A stretch of 64,000 nt of DNA from Falsirhodobacter xinxiangensis (GCF_004959935.1 NZ_SMYN01000006.1:124001-188000), one strand, 5' to 3'. Shown: positions 36,522 through 46,600, counted from the first letter of the stretch. The notes: generated by a model not told the origin, from the sequence alone. A program made the numbers and translations.

Positions 36522-37844
36522 ATGCGCGTCGCCGTCATCGACATCGGCAAGACGAATGTGAAAGTCGCGCTGGTGGACACCGCGACCATGACCGAGACCG
36601 GCATCCGCAAGATGCCCAACGTGATCGATAGAAGCGGCCCCTATCCCCACTACCGCACCGAAGACCATTGGGAGTTCATCCTGGACGCGCTGTCCGCGCT
36701 GCATCCGATCGATGCGATTTCCGTCGCGGCGCATGGGGCGACGGCGGCGCTGGTGGATGCGGCGGGCGATCTGGTGCTGCCGATCCTCGATTACGAGCAC
36801 CCCATCGACACGGCGGATTACGACCCGCCGCCTTTTGCCGAGACCGGATCGCCCCGCCTCGGGATGGGCCTGAACGTCGGTGCGCAGCTTTGGTGGCAGT
36901 TCCGGCACTTCCCGCAGGCGCGGCGGGCGGTGCATGTCATGACCTATCCGCAATATTGGACGATGCGGCTGACCGGAGTTGCTGCCTGCGAGGCGACATC
37001 CATCGGTTGCCACACCGACCTCTGGCGCCCGGACAAGGGCGAGCCGTCGTCGCTGGTGGACCGGATGGGATGGCGCCGGCTGATCCCGCCCATGCGCCGG
37101 GCAAACGAGGTTCTGGGGCCGCTGCGTCCCGATCTGGCCGCGCGGACGGGGCTGGGGGCGGTGCCCGTGACCTGCGGTATCCATGACAGCAACGCCTCGC
37201 TCTATCCGCATCTGCTGGCGCGGCGGGGGGCGTTTTCGGTCGTGTCCACGGGGACATGGGTGGTCTGCATGGCGGTGGGCGCGGGCAAGGGACCACTGGA
37301 CCCCGAACGCGACACGCTGGTCAATGTCGATGCGCTGGGCCATCCGGTCCCATCGGCCCGGTTCATGGGGGGGCGCGAATATGAACTGGTCCGCGCGGGC
37401 CGCGACCTGCGAGCCACGCCCGATGCGGCGCAGCGGGTGCTGGACCGCGGCGTCATGCTGCTTCCGGCGGTGGAGCCGGGCTCCGGGCCGTTCCGGGGCC
37501 ATGAGGCCCGCTGGACGCTGGACCCACAGGACGAGGGCGAGGAGGCTGTCGCGCTTGCCTTCTATCTGGCGATGATGACGGCGGAATGCCTGTCGATCAT
37601 CCGCGCGGCGGGTCCGGTCATCGTCGAAGGGCCGTTCGCGGCGAATGCGGATTATGCCGCGATGCTGGCTTCGGCCACGGGCCGCGAGGTCGAACCCTCG
37701 ACCGGCTTCACCGGCACCGCCCTTGGTGCGGCGCTGCTGGCCGGGCCGGGGCCGCTGCCGCAACCGGCTGCGGGTATCCGGCCCGATCCCGCGCTGGCCG
37801 CCTATGCCGACGCATGGCGGTCACAGTCGCGCGAAGGCAGGTGA
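36522..37844 (+). CDS. rhaK: rhamnulokinase-type FGGY sugar kinase
   Basis: Phosphorylates L-rhamnulose. The 440-residue FGGY protein has the N-terminal phosphate-1 strand AVIDIGKTNVKVALV, a catalytic-region CGIHDSNASLYP, and FSVVSTGTWVV, all typical of Rhizobium leguminosarum RhaK rather than enteric RhaB. In rhizobia this kinase is also needed for rhamnose uptake through RhaSTPQ, which is not in this window. It follows rhaR by 25 bases with GGGAGGGAAG before the ATG. Confidence 0.92.
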   Translation: MRVAVIDIGKTNVKVALVDTATMTETGIRKMPNVIDRSGPYPHYRTEDHWEFILDALSALHPIDAISVAAHGATAALVDAAGDLVLPILDYEHPIDTADYDPPPFAETGSPRLGMGLNVGAQLWWQFRHFPQARRAVHVMTYPQYWTMRLTGVAACEATSIGCHTDLWRPDKGEPSSLVDRMGWRRLIPPMRRANEVLGPLRPDLAARTGLGAVPVTCGIHDSNASLYPHLLARRGAFSVVSTGTWVVCMAVGAGKGPLDPERDTLVNVDALGHPVPSARFMGGREYELVRAGRDLRATPDAAQRVLDRGVMLLPAVEPGSGPFRGHEARWTLDPQDEGEEAVALAFYLAMMTAECLSIIRAAGPVIVEGPFAANADYAAMLASATGREVEPSTGFTGTALGAALLAGPGPLPQPAAGIRPDPALAAYADAWRSQSREGR

Positions 37845-37902
37845 CAGGCGCTGCGGACGATCTATCATCGTGTGTATAACGAGTGATCCGAGGACGATTG
37901 TC

Positions 37903-38298
37903 ATGAAACATCTTATTGCCGCATTGAGCCTTTCCGTCATGCCCGCGCTGGCCTTTGCACAAGCCGAACAGGAACCCCTTTCCATCTCTTTCCCGACCGG
38001 AGCAGCCGCCGTCCCCGCCGAGGGGCTCGACACGCTGGATGAAGCCGCGCGCCTGTTCCGCGCCGGAAACCCCATCGTCATGATCGTCACCGGCGGTGCC
38101 GATACGGTGGGCAATGCCGGGCGCAACCTGCAACTGTCGGTCGCCCGCGCCCAAGCAGTTGCGGACGGGCTGGTGGCGCGGGGCATTCCGGCGGACCGGC
38201 TTCAGGTGCTGGGGCGTGGCACGACGGAACTGCCCGTCGATACAAGTGCAGGCGTTGCGGAACAGGCCAATCGTGTCGTCGAGATTTCCTGGCGTTGA
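37903..38298 (+). CDS. small OmpA-family periplasmic protein
   Basis: A 131-residue exported protein: signal peptide to about residue 20 (MPALAFA-QAE), then almost only an OmpA-like peptidoglycan-binding domain (FPTGAAAVPAEGLDTLDEAA, VARAQAVADGLVARGIPADR, VLGRGTTELP). There is no beta-barrel or obvious lipobox, so it is a free periplasmic cell-wall-associated domain. The start at 37903 follows GAGGACG. The downstream Sel1 gene starts inside its last codons. Confidence 0.85.
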   Translation: MKHLIAALSLSVMPALAFAQAEQEPLSISFPTGAAAVPAEGLDTLDEAARLFRAGNPIVMIVTGGADTVGNAGRNLQLSVARAQAVADGLVARGIPADRLQVLGRGTTELPVDTSAGVAEQANRVVEISWR

Positions 38299-39343
38299 GC
38301 TTGCCATCCTGATCGCCGCCGCCCTTCCCGCCACCGCGCAGGAAGGGCAGCGTGCGTTCGACGCCAGCGACTTTGGGCGCGCCGCCGAAAGCTGGCGGGC
38401 AGAGGCGGCGGCAGGATCGGCGGATGCGATGTTCGGCCTTGGGTTGCTGCACGACCTTGGCCTCGGGATGCCCCGCGATGCGGCGGCGGCGCTGCGCTGG
38501 TATCTGTCGGCCGCCGATCTTGGCCATGCCGAGGCGCAGTTCAACGTCGCCGTGATGCTGGACAGCGGAACCGGCGGCCCGCGCGAGACGGCTGCCGCCG
38601 CCGCGTGGTATTCGCGTGCCGCAGCGCAAGGAAACCTTCGCGCGCAATACAATCTTGGCCTGCTCTATGACAAGGGCGAGGGCGTTCCGCGCAACCGCGA
38701 TCTGGCGCGGCTTTGGCTTGGACTGGCGGCGCCGCAACTGCGCGCGGCGCAGGATCGGCTTGCGGTGCTGGCGGACGATCCCTTCGCACGCGATCTTTCG
38801 CCCCCGGTTCCGCTTGGCGGTGCGCGCATCGGAAGCCGCGCCGAACTGGCATGGACCGCGCCGCCCGGCCCCGGTGGCAGCATTTTCCATCTGGAACTCG
38901 TCACCCCGGAAGGCCCGGTCGCGGATTTGCAAACCGCGCTTTCGGCGGTCGTCCTGCCCGCCCCGGCAGAGGGGCCGCTGTTCTGGCGGGTGTCGCGCAT
39001 CGCCGAAGGGAATGCGGCCTATGTGGCGGGGCCGTGGCAGGCGATCGGCGATCCTGCGCCACCACCACCCACGGGGCGCATGCGCATCCTTACGGCCCCC
39101 GGCGCTGCCCCCTTTGCCGCCGAACTCGCCACCGCTTTCCGTGCCGCCGGGCTGCCGGTGGAGATCGGCGCGGCGGTCGCAGCTACGAGCGCCGTGGAAC
39201 ATGGCTTCGGTCAGGATCGCAACATGGCCCGCGACGTCGCCTCCTTTCTGCCCGGACTGTCGGCAGAAGATGCGCGTGGCGCCGCCCTGCCCGGTCGCCC
39301 GCCGGGCGAGGTGACGGTCACCCTCGTATCGGAAGGGTCGTAA
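38273..39343 (+). CDS. Sel1-repeat exported protein
   Basis: A 356-residue protein. A short signal peptide (ELAILIAAALPATA) is followed by about three Sel1 repeats (GSADAMFGLGLLHDLGLGMP, AQFNVAVMLDSGTGGPRETA, AQYNLGLLYDKGEGVPRNRD, residues about 45-150), a beta-rich middle and a C-terminal domain of no clear family. The only plausible start is GTG at 38273, which overlaps the OmpA gene by 26 bases in another frame; this implies coupled translation. The partner OmpA domain and Sel1 repeats suggest envelope scaffolding. The 3' end overlaps the convergent gene at 39318. Confidence 0.78.
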   Translation: MSSRFPGVELAILIAAALPATAQEGQRAFDASDFGRAAESWRAEAAAGSADAMFGLGLLHDLGLGMPRDAAAALRWYLSAADLGHAEAQFNVAVMLDSGTGGPRETAAAAAWYSRAAAQGNLRAQYNLGLLYDKGEGVPRNRDLARLWLGLAAPQLRAAQDRLAVLADDPFARDLSPPVPLGGARIGSRAELAWTAPPGPGGSIFHLELVTPEGPVADLQTALSAVVLPAPAEGPLFWRVSRIAEGNAAYVAGPWQAIGDPAPPPPTGRMRILTAPGAAPFAAELATAFRAAGLPVEIGAAVAATSAVEHGFGQDRNMARDVASFLPGLSAEDARGAALPGRPPGEVTVTLVSEGS

Positions 39344-40217
39344 TCCACAATTCCAGCACGCCCGGTTCAGGGCTGGGCGCATATCCGGTCATGTCGGCAA
39401 GCCGCGCCCCGGCAACCTCGGCGGCGCGGCCCGCGCCTTCGGCATCCTCGGGGTGATAGAAGCGCATCACATTGTCCGGCATGGCGAAGACCGAAGGGCG
39501 AAGCTCTGCCCAGTCCGGATCGTTCAGCGCCGGCGCACCGGGCGGCAGGTGGATGCGGAGCCGCGCGCCCGGCCCTGCGGCAAGGCGCAACCGGTCGAGA
39601 AAGACCGCATATGCCTCCTCCTCGGTGGCGGGGGGCGCGACGGACAGCGGCAACCGCCCCTCGATTGCCACCTGCGTCGTCGCAGCCCCCGGCATCGGCA
39701 CATCGTAGCCCACCGCCGGCACCCCCGCCTGCGCATGGCTGAGCTGTAAAGGCGGCAGGTGTTCAAGCCGCACCTGCGCCGGCACGTCATAGCCGGTGGG
39801 CAGGTTCAGGTCCGGAACCTTTGCGAAATTCATCGGTGCGGGTCGCAAAAGCTCTTGCAGCACCGAGCGGCGGGGCGAGGCATCGGCCTCGTTCGCCTTG
39901 CCGCGCGGCCAGAACGCCAGCGCTGTCAAAAGCACGGCCAGCGCCAGTATGCCCAGCAGGACGAAGCGGGTTCTGGTCCGGGGCGGCGCGTGGTCGATCA
40001 CGGGCGCGGGGAAGACGGGCGCAGGTTCGGGTTCCGGGGGCGGCGCGGTCCATTCCGACCGCAGGATCAGCGGTTCGGCCTTTTTCGCGCGCTTTGCCTC
40101 CATCACCTTGCGGCGGCTTTCCCGGGCTTCGGCCAATCTGCGTTCCCAAGACTCGGACCGAAGCAGCGCATCGACTGCCGCGCCCATATCCTCGGCCTCG
40201 CCACCACCTTTCGTCAC
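39318..40217 (-). CDS. unknown single-pass membrane protein with large periplasmic domain
   Basis: A 299-residue protein I do not recognise. Residues about 1-80 are charged and proline-rich (EPEPAPVFPAPVI), one transmembrane helix follows (RFVLLGILALAVLLTALAFW, about 83-102), and about 190 residues lie outside, with LPTGYDVPAQVRLEHLPPLQ and a terminal VLELWITTLPI. The GTG start at 40217 has GGAGG eight bases upstream. It is divergent from dctB and overlaps the Sel1 gene by 26 bases tail to tail, so it may act in the envelope with that pair, but nothing in the sequence proves it. Confidence 0.75.
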   Translation of the reverse strand: MTKGGGEAEDMGAAVDALLRSESWERRLAEARESRRKVMEAKRAKKAEPLILRSEWTAPPPEPEPAPVFPAPVIDHAPPRTRTRFVLLGILALAVLLTALAFWPRGKANEADASPRRSVLQELLRPAPMNFAKVPDLNLPTGYDVPAQVRLEHLPPLQLSHAQAGVPAVGYDVPMPGAATTQVAIEGRLPLSVAPPATEEEAYAVFLDRLRLAAGPGARLRIHLPPGAPALNDPDWAELRPSVFAMPDNVMRFYHPEDAEGAGRAAEVAGARLADMTGYAPSPEPGVLELWITTLPIRG

Positions 40218-40339
40218 CCGTCCGACCTCCAGCCTTGCCCGTTTCCGTGGATATAACCCGAAGGTGTCAGCTTTCCTACACGGACCTATACAAGCCCTTC
40301 GAATCTCCGCATGATATCCGGCGGGAGCAGGAGACGGGG

Positions 40340-42129
40340 ATGGAGCGGCAGCGGCTGATCCAGTGGTGCGCGATATGGGCGGCGGCCATCGTCGTGCTGA
40401 TGACGCTTGGCAGTCGTGTCGTGACCCGGTCCTATCTTGCCGAAGGGTCCGAACGCACGCAGGCCGCGCTGCGTCTGACCACCGACGGCCTGATCGGCCA
40501 TCTGCGCCGATACGAGGCCCTGCCCCGGCTTCTGGCCGAAGACGAGGACGTGCGCGCCTTCATCGCCGATCCGTCCGATGCGGATGCGATGAATGATTGG
40601 CTGAAATCGACCAACGAGCTGCTGGAATCCTCGGACATCTACATCATCGGCGCGGACGGAATCACCATCGCCGCCAGCAACTTCGACCTGCCCGAAACCT
40701 TCATCGGCGAGGATTTCTCCTATCGCCCCTATTTTACCGAGGCGCTGGCGGGACGGGATTCGCGCTTCTATGCGCTCGGGACGACCTCGGGGGTGCGCGG
40801 ATATTACTATTCCGCCCCGATCCGCGCGCCGGATGGGCGAAACGCCGGGGTGATGGTGTTCAAGATCGGCCTCGACGCGATCGAGGGCAGCTGGCGCGGC
40901 ACCGATATCGGCATCTTCGTGACCGACCCCGAAGGCATCGTGTTCCTCGCCTCGGACCCCGGCCTCGTCTATGCCACGACGCTGCCGATGGAGCCGGAGC
41001 GGACCGAGCGCACCGCCGCCTCCCGCCGCTATTCCGATGCGGAACTGATGCCGCTGGATCATCGCCGGGGCGAGCGGTCCGGCTTTGCCACCTTCCACAC
41101 CGGCGGGCGCGAATATCTGGAGCGGTCCGCGACCATGCCCGGCGCCGATTGGGCGGTCCACGCGCTTCTGGACACCGGCCCGCTTCTGGCGCAGGCGCGG
41201 CTGGCGCTTTTGGCGGGGGTGCTGCTGCTGGCGGTGACGGGAACGGTGGGCGGGCTGATCCTGCAACGCCGCGCGCAACTGGCCGAACGGCTGGCCCTTC
41301 AGGCCGAGGCGCAGGAATTGCTGGAACAGCGGGTCGAGGAGCGGACCGCCGACCTTGCCCGCGTCAACAGCCGCATAAAGACCGAGGTGACCGAACGGCG
41401 GCTGGCCGAGAAGGAGTTGCGACGGACGCAGGCGGATCTGGTGCAGGCGGGCAAGTTGGCGGCACTGGGCCGCATATCGGCGGCCCTGTCGCACGAGATC
41501 AACCAGCCGCTTGCCGCCGCGCGCAACTATGCCGACAGTGCGGCGATCCTGATCGACCGCCAAGACTATCCCCGGGCGCGCGAGAACGTGGTGCAGATCC
41601 TGTCGCTGATCGACCGTATCGCAGCCATCGGGCACCACCTGCGCGCCATGGCCCGCAAGCCGAACCAGCGGTTGGAGGATCTGGACCTCGCTGCCACCGT
41701 GCGCGAGGCCGTGGCCATCGCCGGCCCGCGCCTTGCCGCCGCACGGGCAGAAGTGGTGCTGGACCTGCCCGATCTGCCTACGGTGCGCGGCGCGGCGGTG
41801 GGGCTTCAGCAGGTGCTGGTGAACCTTTTGACCAATGCCGCCGACGCCGTCGAAGGCACGGGTGACCGCCGGATCGAAATTGACGCGACCCCTGGCGATC
41901 CAGTGGTCCTTCGGGTGCGCGATCACGGGCCGGGAGTTCCGACTGGCATTGCGGACCGGATCTTCGACCCGTTCTTTTCGACCAAGCAGGGAAGCGGCCT
42001 CGGGCTTGGGCTTTCGATTTCATATAACATCATGAAGGACTTCGGCGGCGATCTTCGCGTCACATCTCATCCAGATGGCGGCGCGGTGTTCGAGGTGGTG
42101 ATGAGAAGCGCGTTGAGGATGGCCGCGGA

Positions 42130-42133
<4 letters not shown>
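40340..42133 (+). CDS. dctB: C4-dicarboxylate sensor histidine kinase DctB
   Basis: A 597-residue membrane sensor. Helices at about residues 8-28 and 295-318 bracket a periplasmic Cache domain of about 260 residues (YYYSAPIRAPDGRNAGVMVF, DIGIFVTDPEGIVFLASDPG). A coiled coil (about 320-365) leads to the HisKA site H385 in LSHEINQPLAAARN, then the ATP-lid blocks VLVNLLTNAADAV, DHGPGVP and GSGLGLGLSIS. This is the DctB layout. It overlaps dctD by 4 bases, so kinase and regulator are made together. Confidence 0.92.
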
Positions 42134-43458
<1,325 letters not shown>

Positions 43459-43459
43459 C

Positions 43460-43624
43460 TTATTGATCAACCTGCGGCGCAGGCTCCGTCGCGCCCTGCG
43501 GCGCGCGCCCGGCAAGAAAGAAAGTGCCGATCAGAATCGCGGCCCCGACGACGATGATGACATAGACGAATGTCATCGGACCCCGAAGACCGTCCCGCCC
43601 GCCCTTGTCCTCCGGTTTCTTCAT
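43460..43624 (-). CDS. 54-residue single-pass membrane microprotein
   Basis: A very short gene on the minus strand starting at 43624 after GGGAGGGAAC. The product has a charged N-terminus (KKPEDKGGRDGLRGP), one transmembrane helix (TFVYVIIVVGAAILIGTFFL) and a short proline-rich tail. It overlaps the 107-residue gene by 4 bases (ATGA), so three small genes form a coupled operon. No family recognised; the good ribosome site, coupling and helix support it as real. Confidence 0.7.
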   Translation of the reverse strand: MKKPEDKGGRDGLRGPMTFVYVIIVVGAAILIGTFFLAGRAPQGATEPAPQVDQ

Positions 43625-43944
43625 GTTCCCTCCCGCGATTTTCTGTCATCACGCGTATTGGCCTTGCCGTGCGGGGCGCCAGGCGCATCGCCTGTCCGGC
43701 CCCGCTGCTTGGTCTGTCCATCCGGGCGATGGTCGGCATCGAAGGTGCGGCGCGATGCCGGATCGTGGCGGATCTGGCTTTGATCGATTTCCTTCTTCAT
43801 GTTGGCCTCCTGTCCGGACTGGACCCGCCGCGCGACGTTTTGTTCTGCCTTTGGCTTGGGGATTTCGGGATCGATGGGCGTCGCAGGTTGCAGGCGGGTG
43901 TCGGGTTCCAGATTGGTGTCGGGATCTGGCTTTTCGGCCATCAT
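43621..43944 (-). CDS. 107-residue hydrophilic protein of unknown function
   Basis: An acidic/basic, proline-rich, low-complexity product with no hydrophobic core (TNLEPDTRLQPATPIDPEIP, KKEIDQSQIRHDPASRRTFD). It looks intrinsically disordered. The start follows AGGAG by 5 bases, its first ATG overlaps the upstream stop (43941-43944), and its stop overlaps the microprotein start. I do not recognise the family. Confidence 0.6.
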   Translation of the reverse strand: MMAEKPDPDTNLEPDTRLQPATPIDPEIPKPKAEQNVARRVQSGQEANMKKEIDQSQIRHDPASRRTFDADHRPDGQTKQRGRTGDAPGAPHGKANTRDDRKSREGT

Positions 43945-44108
43945 TGGTTCTCCTGCACGTCGCTGTTCGGCTTGCCCTTGGTGCGTGCCGGGTTCATCAC
44001 ATCGAACTCCGACGGGTCGTGCGCCGATCCCTCATGAGTGTGCTGATCGTTTTCGCGGCGGGGCGGCTTGCTGCGCTTTTCGTCCGACTTGCGCGGTTCG
44101 TTGGCCAT
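43941..44108 (-). CDS. 55-residue hydrophilic protein of unknown function
   Basis: The first gene of the three-gene small-protein operon. The product is very charged (ANEPRKSDEKRSKPPRREND), with a short FDVMNPARTKGKPNS region, and probably disordered. The start at 44108 follows AAAAGGAGG. An EcfG-like promoter lies just upstream (44131-44155). The size and charge resemble small stress proteins; function unknown. Confidence 0.65.
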   Translation of the reverse strand: MANEPRKSDEKRSKPPRRENDQHTHEGSAHDPSEFDVMNPARTKGKPNSDVQENQ

Positions 44109-44130
44109 GATCGTCCTCCTTTTGCAGAGG

Positions 44131-44155
44131 AACCAGCGCCACCCCGACATGTTCC
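44131..44155 (-). promoter_or_regulatory. candidate EcfG (general stress) promoter of the small-protein operon
   Basis: On the minus strand GGAAC (44155-44151) and GGTT (44134-44131) are separated by 16 bases. The alphaproteobacterial EcfG consensus is GGAAC-N16/17-CGTT, so the first box is exact and the second matches at 3 of 4. The expected start point lies just before the ribosome site of the 55-residue gene. Whether this organism has EcfG is not visible here. Confidence 0.4.
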
Positions 44156-44302
44156 GCGAGGCTTATCGAGAGAATTTATCACTCCATCGCATGTAGGGCC
44201 GGGGCGCGTCCGTTCCCTCGCACCGCGCGAATTTGGAATGGAGCCGGGGGCCAAGCTGAGGCAGATTTAATCACGACTGAGTTTGTCAAGATAGGGATTG
44301 CG

Positions 44303-44350
44303 ATGAACATCGGCACCACCCTTCGCTGTCGGCGGATGATGACCGCCTGA
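44303..44350 (+). CDS. 15-residue putative cysteine-containing leader peptide
   Basis: A tiny reading frame, MNIGTTLRCRRMMTA, begins after AGGGA and ends 89 bases before the monooxygenase gene of a sulfur-type operon. A single cysteine codon (44327-44329) is followed by two arginine codons. The stop codon lies in the loop of a hairpin. Cysteine-codon leaders ahead of sulfur genes are known in other bacteria; here the role (sensing cysteinyl-tRNA supply by ribosome stalling) is inferred. Confidence 0.5.
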   Translation: MNIGTTLRCRRMMTA

Positions 44351-44410
44351 GGCGGAGTTCCAGTTCCCCCAAGATTTTCCGAAAGACGGCGGCAAAACAG
44401 CGTCCCGCCG
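44330..44410 (+). promoter_or_regulatory. mutually exclusive hairpins between leader peptide and sulfur operon
   Basis: Segment 1 (44330-44335, CGGCGG) can pair with segment 2 (CCGCC, 44343-44347), while segment 2 can instead pair with segment 3 (GGCGG, 44351-44355) in a loop holding the leader stop codon. Further on, CGGCGG (44387-44392) can pair with CCGCCG (44405-44410). Such competing stems downstream of a leader peptide are the layout of translational or transcriptional attenuation. No T-run follows, so Rho-dependent or translational control is more likely than an intrinsic terminator. Confidence 0.45.
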
Positions 44411-44439
44411 CACGGTTTCCCATTGCGCGGAGAAAAGAC

Positions 44440-45783
44440 ATGACACGACAAATCAAGCTGGGCGCCTTCCTGCCCGGCGGTGGCCAGCATATCGCGGCAT
44501 GGCGCCACCCGGACTCGCCCGCAAACGGTGCAACGGATTTCAATTTCCACGTGCAGCTTGCCCAGACGGCGGAACGTGGCCTGTTCGACGCCTATTTCCT
44601 TGCGGACGGACTTTCGGCAAAATTCGGCGGGATCGAGGGCGGCAATGCCAAGGTCGTCGGGTTCGAGCCGCTGACGCTGTTCTCGGCGCTTGCTCCGCTG
44701 ACGAAACATCTGGGTTTCATCGCGACCGGATCGACCACCTATGAGGAGCCATACACCGTCGCGCGCAAGTTCGCCTCGCTTGACCTGATCTCGGGCGGGC
44801 GGGCCGGGTGGAACGTCGTCACCTCGACCGGGGATGACACGGCGCGCAACTTCAACCGCGACGAACAGCTTCCCCATGCCACCCGCTATGCCCGCGCGCG
44901 CGAACATGTGGATGTGGTGCGCCAGCTTTGGGACAGCTGGGAGGACGACGCCTTCCTGCGCGACAAGGACAGCGGACGTTTCTTCGACCGCACGAAATAT
45001 CACGAGATCGACCACCGCGGCGAACATTTCCAGGTGCTGGGCCCGCTGAACACGCCGCGCCCGGTGCAGGGCCATCCGGTCGTGGTTCAGGCCGGAAGCT
45101 CCGAAGACGGACGCCAGCTTGCGGCAGAAACCGCCGAAGTGATCTTCACCGCGCATCAGACCCTCGCCTCGGCGCAGGACTTCTATTCCGACATCAAGGA
45201 TCGGGCGGCAAAGGCGGGGCGCAACCCGGACCATGTGCTGATCATGCCCGGCGTCGCCCCCTTCATCGGCCGGACCGAGGAGGAGGCGAAGGAGAAATAC
45301 GCCCGCCTGACCGAATTGATCCTGCCCGAAGACGGGATCGCCCTGCTGAACACACTTACGGGCGGCACGCTGGACCTGACGGGCCATCCGCTTGACGGCC
45401 CCCTGCCGCCCAGCCCACCGACCGAAGGGAACAAGAGCCGGCAAGTCCTGATCCGCCAGATCGCGGACGAAAATGGCTTCACCATCCGTCAGCTTTACCA
45501 ATGGATCGCCACGGCGCGCGGGCATTACACGATCGTCGGTTCGGCCACCCAGATCGCGGACCAGCTGGAGGATTGGTTCACCCTTCAGGCCGCTGACGGA
45601 TTCAACATCCTGCCGCCATGGCTGCCCACTGCGCTGGACGATTTCGTCGATTTGGTCGTGCCCGAGCTGCAACGGCGCGGCCTGTTCCGCACCCGCTATG
45701 AGGGTCGCACCCTGCGCGAGAACCTTGGTCTGCCGCGCCCCGAAAACCGCTGGGCCCTTCGCCTGCCCCACGCGGCGGAGTGA
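44440..45783 (+). CDS. LLM class flavin-dependent monooxygenase (NtaA/SnaA/DszA family)
   Basis: A 447-residue flavin monooxygenase of the luciferase-like family: KLGAFLPGGGQHIAAWRHPD, TGSTTYEEPYTVARKFASLD, SGGRAGWNVVTSTGDDTARN and WDDAF-type sequence (SWEDDAFLRDKDSG). It needs reduced FMN from a partner reductase, none being encoded next door. Paired with a taurine/sulfonate-type ABC importer, it most likely opens an organosulfur compound (sulfonate or sulfone) to release sulfite. The start follows GGAG at 44428-44431. Nitrilotriacetate-type substrates are possible in this family but fit the neighbours less well. Confidence 0.88.
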   Translation: MTRQIKLGAFLPGGGQHIAAWRHPDSPANGATDFNFHVQLAQTAERGLFDAYFLADGLSAKFGGIEGGNAKVVGFEPLTLFSALAPLTKHLGFIATGSTTYEEPYTVARKFASLDLISGGRAGWNVVTSTGDDTARNFNRDEQLPHATRYARAREHVDVVRQLWDSWEDDAFLRDKDSGRFFDRTKYHEIDHRGEHFQVLGPLNTPRPVQGHPVVVQAGSSEDGRQLAAETAEVIFTAHQTLASAQDFYSDIKDRAAKAGRNPDHVLIMPGVAPFIGRTEEEAKEKYARLTELILPEDGIALLNTLTGGTLDLTGHPLDGPLPPSPPTEGNKSRQVLIRQIADENGFTIRQLYQWIATARGHYTIVGSATQIADQLEDWFTLQAADGFNILPPWLPTALDDFVDLVVPELQRRGLFRTRYEGRTLRENLGLPRPENRWALRLPHAAE

Positions 45784-45787
45784 CGAC

Positions 45788-46600
45788 ATGAGCTTTCCCG
45801 ACATTCCCCGCACCGCGACGCGCAATCTGACCCTGCCGCGGCTGCCCGTCCTCGCAATTCTGCGCCGATACGGGCTGCTGGCCGCGTTTCTGGTTCTTTG
45901 GCAGGTGGCCAGCAAGGCAGGCTGGGTGAGCCCCGCCGTCTTCCCACCGCCGGATGCCATCGCGGCGGCACTGTGGAAGGGCCTTTGGACCGGGGCACTT
46001 CTGGACGATATCGCGATCAGCCTGCAACGCGCGGGCACGGCCTATGCCGCCGCCATCGCCATCGGCATTCCGCTTGGGCTGCTGATGGGGCAGATCCGGC
46101 TTGTGGAACAGGCGCTGGACCCGATCCTGCAACTGTTTCGCCAAACCTCGGCGCTGGCGCTTTACCCGGTGTTCATCCTGCTGCTGGGATTGGGCGAGGC
46201 GTCGAAGGTCTTCGTCATCTTCTGGGCGACCCTGTTCCCGATCCTGCTGGCCACCACCGGCGGCGTGAAGGAAGTGGATGCAAAGCTGATCGAGATGGCC
46301 CGCAGCTACGGCGCATCCCGCCTTGCCGTCTTCCGCCGCGTGATCCTGCCCGCCGCCCTGCCCGCGATCTTCATCGGGCTTCGTCTGTCGGCGACGACCG
46401 CGCTTCTGCTGCTGATCGCGTCCGAGATGATCGGCGCGAACAAGGGCGTCGGGTTTCAGGTGATGAACGCCCAATACAACTTCCAGATCCCGCTGATGTT
46501 TGCCGCGATCTTCCTGCTGGCGGGCCTTGGCCTGTTGGCCAACGCGCTGCTGGTCACGCTTCAACGGCGGCTGTGCCGCTGGTCCGACCCCACGAACTGA
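45788..46600 (+). CDS. sulfonate/taurine-type ABC transporter permease
   Basis: A 270-residue membrane protein of the SsuC/TauC family with about six helices. Family marks: VFPPPDAIAAALW near residue 52, the coupling region ARSYGASRLAVFRRVILPAA near residue 176 and the late LLIASEMIGANKGVG. It starts 4 bases after the monooxygenase stop codon, so the two are on one transcript. Confidence 0.92.
   Translation: MSFPDIPRTATRNLTLPRLPVLAILRRYGLLAAFLVLWQVASKAGWVSPAVFPPPDAIAAALWKGLWTGALLDDIAISLQRAGTAYAAAIAIGIPLGLLMGQIRLVEQALDPILQLFRQTSALALYPVFILLLGLGEASKVFVIFWATLFPILLATTGGVKEVDAKLIEMARSYGASRLAVFRRVILPAALPAIFIGLRLSATTALLLLIASEMIGANKGVGFQVMNAQYNFQIPLMFAAIFLLAGLGLLANALLVTLQRRLCRWSDPTN

Noticed and set aside
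44200-44439. A SAM or other riboswitch before the sulfur operon.
   Set aside because: No conserved riboswitch core could be recognised; a leader peptide with hairpins fits better.
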